From assembly GCA_033439265.1 (NCBI GenBank), contig JAVTVX010000019.1, forward strand, positions 21,726,039 through 21,790,038: a stretch of DNA of 64,000 nt, written 5' to 3'. This DNA comes from Dillenia suffruticosa (Eukaryota > Streptophyta > Magnoliopsida > Dilleniales > Dilleniaceae). Positions 1 through 11,900 of this stretch are shown here, one piece after another. The notes below the pieces were generated by a model that was given only the letters and a program-made list of their open reading frames with translations, did no database searches and had not been told where the DNA came from. The stretch's first letter is position 1. Every line of letters begins with the position of its first letter. A program made the translations under genes and the position numbers.

Positions 1-1889
1 TCATCCTGATGATGGACCATTGAATCTAGTCTTTTATTTTGTTTTTCCATTTTGATGTTCTGTAAGTCCTTTGAATAAAACTTAAAGTTTTATCTATGGG
101 ACCAAAAGCATTCATAACTTCTGTTTCCACTATCAAACTCAAGGTGGCCGTTTCTCTCATGATATTTGTTGCACCCTTTTCTGGTGCAAACAACATTTTG
201 GTACGCATTTGATTTCCATTAGAAATATTTTGTGAATAGCCTGAGCCTGACCACCATGCTGATCATGAATATATTCTTTCATTGTTCATTCTAAGGGCCG
301 CTAATATTTGTTGAATATGGCCAACCCTAGCAAGGGCTTTGTACTAGGGGGTGTTGGGTCTGTTGGCACTCGCTGTGGGCATTTCAAGTAGTGTATGAGA
401 AGCCTCAAGTGAGCTCTATCTTCTCTTAATCTAAATGCAAAAATGAAAAAGTTTTGGTAGGAAATGTAGGGTTTTACGGGTAGAAGTCAAATTTCTCTAC
501 GAAACGAATTTAAATTATCACTGTATTGATAATTTTTGCAGGTGAAAAGTTAAGCCTAACCTACACTGAACTAACCTCAACTTTTCCAAACAGGGCCTCA
601 ATATGCTAACAATATGTCAATTCAACAGGTTCTTAAGGGGTATTTTGGTACACATAGCATGGACCCATATCATCAGCATTTGGAAACTTATTACTTCCAA
701 AAGTGTAACAATAAGTTGAGATAGACATTTCCTTTTTCTATAGGAAACAAAAATAAAAAAATTGAGATTGGCACAAGTCAATTTAGATTTCCTTCTTTAG
801 TTCAAAAGGCCATGGTGATCTTACATAGTATAATAACACTTTGAAAATCCATAAACTATATTCATTGACATCATCATTCAAATTACCAGGAGAAGCTTTA
901 GGGTGAGAAAAAATGTTTATTCTCCTAAGATGAATGCGATTGCATAAGATGCCCCTGCATGTAAAGAAAGCCATTTAACGAGTCCTTTACAAAACTTCTA
1001 CGTTTCATGGAATTTATGTTCCAAATCTTTTATATTGGTTTTTAGGAGGGGAAATAATGGGTAAAAACCCCTAAATTACAGCATACTAGCAAAATGCATG
1101 TAGCAATCTTGCACCCAGCCAATGAGGTCATTATTGAAAGACCAGTTTGCCAGCTAGATTGCTCTGTTTTCCAGATCGCTGACATGTGCCGCCCAAAAGC
1201 GTAACCAAATCAACTCATTCCCTTCACAAATTCCAACTATGGCTACAAAAGGGCCCTCCTCAGAGAAGCTGATGAACTTGACCATCTCAAATTACAACCA
1301 TCTGTTTTACTTGGGTTTTAAGAGAAAACTAACATTAAAATGCGAAACTTAATGAATAGGGCTTGATTAGTTCTCTGCATAAGATCAAAACCATATGAAA
1401 GACCTTTGAAACATTCATTTGCATCAACATAAGTAAAATCATGCCTTCATTCCACAAAAACAACAAGAAAATGAGCCTTAATTCCAAATTTTGGATCGGC
1501 TGTTTGAAATCAGTATAGAATAAAAGAGAGGGGAAAAGGGTAAACCACCCATAGAAACGTTAATAATAATGCATTAATTCAACTGGTTTGGGTTCTCCAA
1601 TGTCACTTATTCGTATCTAATAATAATAATAATAATAATAATCAAAATCATGCCTTCATTCTAACATTCTATTTTCAATGGATTTCACTGGTTGGCATTC
1701 AAAGTGGTTGCTACACTTTGATTCATTAATTTTATATTTCCGTTCTCCTCCCCTTCTCTCTGTTGCATTAAGGATGTCAATCCTTGTCATTAGCTATACA
1801 TTTCTCCATGTACTAAATTTGTTCTTGTTCTACAAGGAAATGAAAATAATTTTAAAGTGTGGTGTGCGCATGAGGTTTGTTTCTGCAGG
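1..1889. other. Intergenic DNA, no gene recognised
   Basis: AT-rich DNA with only short unrecognised open frames on either strand. A (TAA)n microsatellite lies at about 1618-1642. No 5' half of the hydrolase-like pseudogene that follows could be found here, so that gene appears truncated at its 5' end. Confidence 0.5.
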
Positions 1890-4277
1890 AGAATACTTGG
1901 CTCTTATGGGAAACAAACTCGTTGGAGCAGAGATGATTGCTTGTGGGCTTGCTGCACATTATTCACACAGCGAAGTTGTTCTCTAAACCTCCTTTGATAC
2001 TGCCAGCATGAACCTTTTCAAGCTTTATAAAAGTATCCCCTTGTTTTATGCAGAAACTTCCTCAAATTGAAGAGCAGCTTGGCAATTTGGTTACTGATGT
2101 TCCTTCCATTATTGAAACTTCTCTTGAACAATATGGTGACATAGTGTATCCTGACAAGACAAGTGTGTTGCACAGGTTGGTTTAGCTTGCAAATATTTTC
2201 TGCAATTCTTTTTTGCCAAAATCAAATCCTTCCCAGTTTACCAAGAAAACGTTTGTCCTTCGTAGGTCCAAGTTTGCTTGTAGACACCTTATTTCACATG
2301 AATGTAAGATCATCATCTCACTGATTCATAATACTTTCGAGCAGAATGTCCAAGAGATATAGCAAGGCCAACACCTACTTGCTTATTAATGTTGTTGCAT
2401 ATTTGGCTGGTCTTTCCAAGTCTTGGCATTGTGATCTTTCTTTGTGAAATAGCAATGAGTATGCTGCATCGCAAATATTTGAAATTTCAGTTGTATTTCA
2501 TGATTTACCATTGCATATATCCCTTTTCTCAATTTCGCCAGTGGACAATTTGCATTTTTTTGATGTTCTTTTTGAGATGGGGAGATTTTTTTTTTTTTTT
2601 TTTTAATCTATACTTCATATGAGTACTACACATGCCCCTGTTTAATTTTCTCTTTTCCTTCAAATCTTATTTTTAAGGACTGAGACAGTTGATAAATGTT
2701 TCGGTCATGGCACGGTGGAAGAAATCTTTGATGCCTTGGTAAGCATGAACATATTTGTATTCATTTAACAGCAGCAGGTTTATATAAAGGAATATTGAAG
2801 AAGAGAATTTCTGTAGGAAGTTTGTTAAATGATGGATGGCAGCCTCCAAGGTGTTATAGATCCGTGATCTTTCACATGGACACAGAGGTCACAGAATGTG
2901 TCCGAAGCTTGATGGAAAGCTTTTTCATGTTCTTGTGAACAATACATAGCAAGTCATGACAGGCTTCATTTCTTACCACTGCTCTCTACTTTTGAGATGA
3001 ACTCATACATCTGCTTAAAATGTCCCTTTTCTCCTTTTCTTTTTATTTAAGTTGAAGAGAGTGAGTTCAACTATTGCTTGGACAGAATATAAGTTATCCA
3101 TGTTGTTTTTTGTGTTATTGAAAACACCTCTACATCTGATCACCTTAAATCTAAATTGGCGCTTGAGTTTTAGTCGAGTTTAAATCTCACCTCACGAATA
3201 TTTGAAAGGTATTGCTTGCAACAGGAATTGTATTTCCCCTTTCATTTTGTCTTCTTATTCTTCTGGGGCTAAGGGGTGCGACGTTTGGATAGCGGGTCGT
3301 CACAGGTATAGTCTGGCTGTGTCCTTTATTCACATATTATTTAATTAGATGGTCTGTTTTGTGAATTATAAGCTTTGGCTGTGGGTGGGCAACCAATCAC
3401 TAGATTTGATTTATCTCCCTCCCGCAAAATATATGATTCATGAAAAGAAAAGACTTAACACGCTATTCCAAGACAATGCTTTAATCTTGTTTTTGACTAA
3501 GCTCTTTATCAGAAATGTGAGGCATCAAATGATGACTGGTGCTCTTTGACGCTTAAGAAACTAGAGGCAGTCGTTGAGCTTGAAAGTGTCATTGAGATCT
3601 GCAAGTTTCTTCTTTCCTATTATCATTGTGTGAGAAACCTAGATCCACCATCCCTTATTATGTTGATGACTTGTCCAGATACGAGAAGGCAGATTTCGGA
3701 CTCTTGATTAATGCCTGGTCCGTGAGTATAGAATGTCACTCCAAGGGATCTCTAAACAGATCTCTGGTGACTTCTGTGAGGTATGAAACCTCTTGAACAT
3801 CATAAGACCTCGAATATGCTATATTGATTAGCTCACCACATTTTGTAACCATTTTGCTTTCAGGGGACGAGGGCACGGTTGGTGGATAAGGACTTTGCAC
3901 CAAAGGTATTAACATATTCCCTTTTCTTCTTAAACAGATGCTTTGATGATATTTTCTATGAGGTATTCCATTCTAATGAAAGCTCTGGCCATTATGGGGG
4001 GAAAAGCTGCTTTTTGGATGGCAAATATTGTACTCACACAATTGGGATTTGTACCAAACTATTGAAATCAACCATTCACTTAATATGAGAATATTTGTAG
4101 TACTGCAAATCATATAAGCTGAAGATTGTGTACTCTAATGACTAAAAATAAATGCAGTGGGACCCCACAATCTTGGAAGATGCATCTGAAGACATGGCAG
4201 ATCGCTATTTTTGTCGTCTCAGTGAATTTGAGACTGAACCAGAGCTTCCCACAAAACAAAGAGAAGCATTTACTTAG
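1890..4277 (+). pseudogene. 3-hydroxyisobutyryl-CoA hydrolase-like (CHY1 family) pseudogene, C-terminal half only
   Basis: Six exon-like blocks match the C-terminal half of plant CHY1-type enoyl-CoA hydratase/isomerase-fold hydrolases, which act in valine catabolism. Exons: about 1890-1971 (GEYLALMGNKL), 2052-2175 (KLPQIEEQLG...SVLHR), about 2679-2742 (TETVDKCFGHGTVEE), 3513-3600, 3679-3780, 3864-3905 and 4158-4277 (ends ELPTKQREAFT, stop). It is broken in two places. In exon 3513-3600 the frame shifts near 3567-3573, between KKLEA and SLSLKVSLRS. In exon 3679-3780 a TAA at 3709-3711 stands where the family has Gln in LDQCLVREYR. The N-terminal half with the oxyanion-hole region was not found upstream. 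Most splice borders are GT-AG; the intron at 3601-3678 appears to be GC-AG (starts GCAAGT). The family call is from recognised motifs. Confidence 0.8.
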
Positions 4278-5995
4278 TTGGAATTGAAGCCACTTCTCAA
4301 CAAATCTAATTTTCTGAAGATGCAGATACTCTTGACACAGTAAGTGTGCTGGTGCTGCATGTCTGTTACTGTTTTTGTCCTATCATGTTGTAAATAGATT
4401 TTGAGAAGAAGGGATCCGATTTAATTGAAACTCTCTCAGGCATTAGAGTCTTTTATATGGATTCAATATGAATTATAATGGTAGATTTTGAGGATTTGGA
4501 TATAGCAACATCCATCAACATTTTCATTTGATCTCTATTCTAGATATCTGGGAGAGGACAATTTTCTTTTTGCTAGTTGTCTTGATCAGAAACCCTTTTT
4601 GCAGCGGCAGGGTTCATAATGAAGTAATGAAGTTGATTAGATGGAGAACTTTTCAATAAATCTAACCAACTCATGCATTTTGACTTGTTCTGATATTCCA
4701 AATAAGAAAATGTAAGAAAGACACAAGCTTCAGAGCCTCTGGACTATTGTTTTTAAGGACTCACAAGGCACCCCAATTGGTCTATGATAAGATCGTAGGC
4801 TAGTTTGTTGTGTTTAAGAATATGCTGTTGATAGGTTAGTGTGCATTGGCATTATGCCCTAAGGGCATGTCTGGTTTGGTGTGTAGGTGATGCTGGCATA
4901 TCACGGTTTCTTCATTGTTAATATAATTATATGGTAGATGCTAGTGTTATCCCTTTAATCAATGAACCATGATGCTCAGAAAGCCCAATGGAATCTCAAG
5001 TTCGTTGCTTTATCTTATGTCAAATGTCTAAATATATTGAATTAAGTTCAGTCATCTTTTTGAAGCGAGAATAATCGGTTATCATCGATTAGATGCAACC
5101 CGTTCGACTTTCACCGGTGACATCAAACTACGATTCTAATAATATCAATCTTCTAAAATGTGTAATAATATCGATCTTTTAACAAATTTCAATATTTAAA
5201 TTAAATTATTATTTTACATTTTTATGTAATTTAGTATTTTTTAATTTGAATTTTTGGAATATATACCGGGTAAAGTTATTAGTTAATAAAAATCTATAAA
5301 AAAAAATTATTTGTATTAATGATATCTTAAATAAAATGATCTTTGGCTACTTATGAAACCGCGGACAAGTATTACATTTTGCATTAGTAAGGGTAGTAAG
5401 ATAATTCTAATATTTTTATATTTGTATAATTATGAGTGTAGATGTCCTTAAGGGGACAACTTAGTGGTCATAATCCCATCCTCCAACCTGATGATCTGAT
5501 ATTTAAATCTCTGTGTAATAAAAAAAAATAATTATGAGTCTAGATGCATTTATAAGAATAATTGTTGAATCATTAAATTATACTAACAATAGTTTTGTTA
5601 CTATTTAAATAATAATTATAACTTATATAAAATTTTACAAGATATTAGAAAATCGGTCGAATATCAAATTAACTACATTTTTTATGATAATTGTATTGAT
5701 GTATTTTAATAAAATTTTAATTAAATTGTAAATAATGAGGATTCGATCAAAATGTGGTCAAAATATATGGATTAATCTTTAATTTATTTAGTTCAAGAAA
5801 TTAAAAAAAAAAATTCCCCTCTGCATATTTTCTCGACCCGACTTCGGAGGATGTGACCCGACCCGTTTGTTTACACGTCTCCCCGTTTTTTATGGTACGA
5901 CGCACTTCTCTTCATGGTCCAACCATCTTCTTCATCTAGGGTTTTAGCAACTCCTTGTGCGTTGATAAACCCTCTCTCTCGTTCTCTCTACAACA
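4278..5995. other. AT-rich intergenic region and MEFG promoter/5' leader
   Basis: No coding sequence is seen. The stretch 5150-5800 is very AT-rich. A short SINE-like repeat lies at 5451-5535. The last 180 bases before the elongation-factor start are less AT-rich and pyrimidine-rich, as expected for a promoter and 5' leader. Confidence 0.5.
5451..5535 (+). repeat. SINE-like dispersed repeat, copy A
   Basis: An 85-base block (GTCCTTAAGGGGACAACTTA... ending in an A-run) closely resembles a block at 15844-15940, including the AAGGGGACAA core, a pyrimidine-rich middle, TGATGATC-like sequence and an A-rich tail. Copy B carries a GGTTCAAATCC box like the B box of tRNA promoters; in copy A this box has decayed. 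A tRNA-derived SINE is the best guess, but neither end was verified. Confidence 0.4.
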
Positions 5996-8900
5996 ATGGC
6001 GAGATATGCAAAGTCCTCTTCGACTCGCCTGTTGTTCACACTCTTCTCCGAAACCCTGTCCTCACAACCTTATTTGTCTTCCTCATCCTCGCCACTGGCA
6101 GTTCTTCTCTTCCGAGGAGGACAAAAGCGTCATTTTTCGGCGAGCAATTTGGCTCGAGTGAAGGAAGAGAAGGAAGCATGGTGGAAAGAGTCGATGGAAA
6201 AGCTTCGGAACATCGGAATCTCAGCTCACATCGATTCCGGCAAGACTACGCTCACGGAGAGAATACTCTACTATACGGGAAGGATTCATGAGATTCATGA
6301 AGTGAGAGGGAAGGATGGAGTTGGCGCAAAAATGGATTCCATGGATTTGGAGAGAGAGAAAGGGATTACGATTCAGTCTGCTGCTACTTACTGTACTTGG
6401 AAAGATTATCAAGTGAGCAATTTCATCTCTCATTTCTTTGCCTTTTGTTTATTTATTTTTCGGGAGCTGACCTGCCTGATTTTGAAGCCTGGTTCATGTT
6501 GATTTATTTTATCAAATTGTAGAACCTCGGAGAGAATTTGAGATTCTTAAAATGGCTTGAATTTGAATGGAGACTAAGGAATTGCATGGCTCTACATCTT
6601 GAATCTGAATTCAACAACTATGGTTAGCAGAATCGTTGAATAAAACTGAATACAAGTGTAGTTAGCTGTCAATCAATGTGGGTTTCTAAAAACTCTTAAA
6701 ATGTCTTGAAATTTGAATGGAGACTAGGGAATTGCAAGATTACAACTTGAACCTCAATTTCAACAACTGTGGTTAGCAGACTCTTAGAATACAACCGAAA
6801 ACAATTGTAATCATCTGTCTAGCTAATCAACTTTGGTGGTGTAAGAATTGTACTTATGGACAATAGATTAGAATGATTAATGTTATGAAAGCAGAGGTGA
6901 CTGTCAAGCTGGTGTATTGCAATTATTGTCTGCCCATAAAAGATTTCAGAATGTATTAGAGGTTCTGCTATGGCTCCAACCGTATGGCATATCTAACTGG
7001 ATGAAATAGGAATTCTTAAAGCCGCAACCATATTTTTCTAGAATTTCTGCACAATGCAGAGTCATGAACGATGTTAGTCAGTATTATTCAAAAACTAACA
7101 CGGTTCCTTTAGGAGTGGACACTTCTTGGAATTTACATTTGGATTGTGTTTTTGTAGGTTAATATTATTGATACACCAGGTCACGTCGATTTTACTATTG
7201 AAGTTGAGAGAGCTTTGCGTGTTCTTGATGGTGCCATTCTTGTCCTTTGTAGTGTTGGTGGTGTGCAAAGTCAGTCAATAACAGTTGATCGGCAAATGAG
7301 AAGATATGAGGTCCCAAGAGTTGCATTTATTAACAAACTTGATCGGATGGGAGCCGATCCATGGAAAGTTCTCGATCAGGTACTCTTTTCATCATTACAA
7401 ATTTTCTGTGTACTGTTATTGGCTAATCATATTGTGAAATTTCATAGGGTTTTGCATTATAACAGATAAAGGTACCATTTATTCTGACTCAGCATCAAAA
7501 TAATTATGAATTAGGTCAGCTAAGTTGTACTTATAGATTCCCTATTCGAACTTCAAAGACCCAGTATGATTTACTTTGAAGCTTGTCAATTTTGTTATTA
7601 ATGGATATACAGAGCTTTTACTTCAATAACACAGTGATTGTTCACAGGCAAGATCTAAGCTCCGGCATCATAGTGCTGCTGTTCAAGCTCCAATTGGATT
7701 GGAAGATGATTTTCAGGGCCTTATTGATCTTGTGCGGCATAAAGCTTATTATTTTCATGGTTCTAGTGGGTCCGTTCTTAAAGCCACTGAGGCTTTTTTA
7801 GTTTGATTTTCACTCTTTATAATTTTTGTTTTTTTTCTATTTGTTGCTTATTTTCCCATTTCTTCTGCAGTGAGAAAGTTGTCACTGAAGAGGTACCTGC
7901 TGAAATGGAAGCTGTAGTTGCAGAAAAGAGGCGTGAGCTAATAGAAATGGTCTCTGAGGTTGATGACAAGCTTGCTGAATCTTTTCTTGCTGATGAGCCT
8001 ATATCCTCCACTGATCTTCAGGTATGTGTGAGAAAAGTATGTGAGCTAATAACCAAGCACCAGGAATGAGATCTGGTTCGCTGGTATCCACTCTACTGGC
8101 CCTGGGTGGTTCAATAAGCTATCTTTTTGGAATTTTCTTCTACAAGGTTCTTTTACTTCTGTGTTGGAATCAACCTTTTGACTAAACATTCTTTTTGTGA
8201 AAAGAACTTGAATTTTATTGTCTTTTTTTTTTTTATTTTTTGTGTGGGGGGGTTGTCTCTGAGGTCTCCTGATCTTCCTGATTAACCCCCCTCCAAAATA
8301 TATATAGATATGCCACCACTTCTATCATTTCTGAAAAATTCGATGCAATCCAAGCTAAGATGTTGACCATAAATTTGACTTGAGTTCTGAATGAAAAATT
8401 AAAAATTTTTGTTTTCTAAACTTTTAAAATTAGAGTTTGAGAACAAATTCAAGGCTTAAACCCTTTATATTGAGATTTTTCTTGAATTGATGAACTGCCT
8501 TCATCAAAAGTAACAAACCAATATGTGATAAGATCATGCACATGGATATCCACCCCCCCAAAAAAAAATTACGGGAAAAAGATAGGGGAAAATATGTCTC
8601 AAGGTCCATTTCTTTCACATAATATCAATGATGGCCAATATTGTATTACCATGATTACTCTTTGCAATTCATGCTCCTGAAAGATATTGACACAGTTTCA
8701 ACCGCAAAATAATACAGCTTTTTGAAACCTGAATGCTTGTTTTGCAGCTTTAAATAACCTTACAGTAAAGTGGTTGTGGCACTTGATATTTTATTTTCAT
8801 TTTGGAAATGATATGAACTTAGAGTTTCTTTTTTGTTTTGCATAGGATGCAATCCGCAGGGCAACCATAGCACGGAAATTTGTGCCGGTATTTATGGGAA

Positions 8901-11900
8901 GTGCATTCAAAAATAAGGTATTTATAGATTTATCTTTTCATCCAAATGATATGGGCCTTCCAAGTGGCATCTAATTACGCTTGTCATCTTTGGATTAAAT
9001 TTGTTTGACTGAGCATCAGGTTTCATTTTATTTGAGCTATTATTAAATCACATGCAGTTACATTTGAGCTAATGAACCAACTCAATAACCTGTAATGTTG
9101 AAGCATTCTAGAGCTGCTTCGGTGAAGAGCCTTGGTCTTGGCAAGTGTTTCAGGAAAATCCACTAGTGCCTGCCACCATCTAATTTAAGACCAATACATT
9201 TGTTTCTCTCAGAAATAAGGATGATATTAATGTCAATGTTTGTTTAATCTTGAGAAATTTACTAGCTTCAACTCATTTTCTCCCCCATTTGTCATGCAGG
9301 GAGTGCAACCACTTCTGGATGGTGTGCTCAATTATTTACCATGTCCAATTGAAGTCAAAAACTATGCCCTTGACCAGACTAAGAGTGAAGAGAAGGTAAT
9401 GTTATTAATGAGATTTACTTGGTATTATGCCTCTGCATTGTGATCAGAAACCTTGAACTGAAATTCATGGAGTCATCATTGCTAGGTCGCATTATCTGGA
9501 ACTCCTTCTGGGCCTCTTGTTGCATTGGCTTTTAAGTTGGAGGAAGGACGATTTGGTCAATTGACATATTTAAGGTACTTTGGATCTTGGTTCACATCCT
9601 ACTTTCATGCTTGTGTTGAGTGTATTCTCTCACTTACATACTCTTACTTTCATGCTTATGCTCATGCTACTTTTGATAATGAAGGATATATGAGGGCGTT
9701 ATTAAGAAGGGTGATTTCATTATTAATGTGAATACTGGCAAAAAGATCAAGGTACGTGTGACTTTATGATTAATATTACTGATTAGGTGAACACTTCTTT
9801 CATCGACTGCACTTGATGTTGCTTGAATGGATGGTATCTAGGTTTCATAGTCTTGTTTAACTGCTTGTCATTCTGCTCATGTAGGTTCCTCGTTTGGTTA
9901 GGATGCACGCTGATGAAATGGAGGTCAGTCTGCTCAGCATTTTCAATGCGGGTTGAAAACATGTCTTCAAATATTAGTTCCTAAAGGATCCCTTTCTTTA
10001 TCAGATCATGTCATCCCTGTGTTAGGAATATTACAACGGTGGTTCTTTTCACTTATAGCTTCTCATTCTCAAGTTCCGTTGACTCACTTAAATTTTCTTG
10101 TTGCTTTTGATGCTACAGGACATCCAACAAGCACATGCTGGACAAATTGTTGCTGTGTTTGGTGTTGATTGTGCTTCAGGTACAACTCCAGTTCTCTTTC
10201 TTTTGCCTGCTTGCTTAGATGCAAAATATTGTGGAGCTCTTTCTTAAAACTGGAAATTCCTGGAACTACTTGCAATGGGGGGATCAAGATATGGCTGCTA
10301 TCAGAAAATGCTAATCATCAATATGGATTCGAGATGCTGTTGGTTATGTTTGCGGCACATGTTCTGATGTGGCAGTCAGTGCAGCAGGGCTGGTTTTGCT
10401 TTCCCCTCTTTTCCCTGACATTTGTAAAGCTGGCCAGTGTGCCGAGTTCCCTGGTTGAGGAAATTTTTGCACTTCCATCACCAGAATCTGGCTACCTGAT
10501 TTTACCCTAACAGCCTGTACTGGATATCCTTCAATCCATCTTCAACTGTGTGCATGTCAGTGATTGAGATATGAAATTCTAAATATTATGGGGCAATTAG
10601 TCACTGAAAAAGGCAAACTCCAGGTTTCATCTAGGGAGAATATATTTCAACCTTGTTCACCTTGTCTTTCTGTTTCAAGTGCTTCCAAAGAACTTCAAAG
10701 GAGAAAAGGCAAGGACAAATCAGGTGGGAATCCTTCCCAAGGGTTTCATAATCATGGAGCTCACTTGGGAAGAGTTAATTGAACCATTTCGTGAATGGAG
10801 ATAATCTCTACAAAATCACTCAAGTGCACCACTTAATCTCTGTGTGCTCCACAAGATACATTTTTTCTTTTTAAGAAAAGAATAAATAAAAATTAAATTC
10901 AATCATTGCTTTATTTTATTTTATTTTTCTATATGGGTGTTTCTGATGGATGGATTTCTTCCCACAAATTTGCAGCATCTTCTTGGTTACCGGTGGCTTG
11001 GGTTTAGGGTCCATACAACTGAGGGAGATGCTGCATCATTTTGGAAATACCGTTATGATTGTTCTTATTTTTTTAAAACTGGAGCCTAGAGTATAACACT
11101 AATAAATCTGATAACCTCGGTTAGCAGATATTGGTGCTTGGATGCCTGAAACTGTTCTTGTCCTGTCCCAAAAAACAATGCATTTACTTCCTAATACCTA
11201 GTCAAGGTGTTCAATGACTACCCAAGTGGGGTCAGTTTGGATTATTGGGGTACATGTTAAAGTGACATCTCTTATATTATTATATCAGGGTCAATAAGGA
11301 TCAAGAATGGATGATGCTCTTCTTTTGGTGTCATTGTATTATGTCTCTGAGTCTTAAACAAAAATATCTTGGTTTAATGTTTGATAACTCATGTTGTTAG
11401 GAGACACTTTTACTGATGGTTCGGTGAGATATACCATGACTTCAATGAATGTTCCTGAGCCAGTGATGTCCCTCGCTGTTCAACCAGTTTCTAAAGACTC
11501 TGGTGGACAGGTAAACAGTTTCATTTGAAAGGTTTTATTGCACAATGTTTAGTTTGTTTTAATTTTTAATTTTTTTTTTTTTTTTTTTACTTGTTAGCAG
11601 TTTTCAAAAGCTTTAAATCGCTTTCAGAAAGAGGATCCCACTTTTCGTGTTGGTTTGGATGCTGAAAGTGGACAGGTGTGCTTGATTCCATTAATATTTT
11701 TGCTTTTGTTTAGATTTCACTAGCTTTACCATAATGCTCCTTTTTTGTGAGCAGACAATTATATCTGGAATGGGAGAGCTGCATTTGGACATATATGTTG
11801 AACGCATCCGCAGGGAGTATAAGGTGCCCAGTGATTCCATCTTAGATCTAAAATCTAAATTTGATATTCTGATCACTGCTATGCGAAGAAATTATCACCC

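Noticed and set aside
1678-1986. 102-codon plus-strand frame as a separate small gene
   Set aside because: Only its last 30 codons match the hydrolase family, starting at a TTCTGCAG acceptor; the first part is intron-like.
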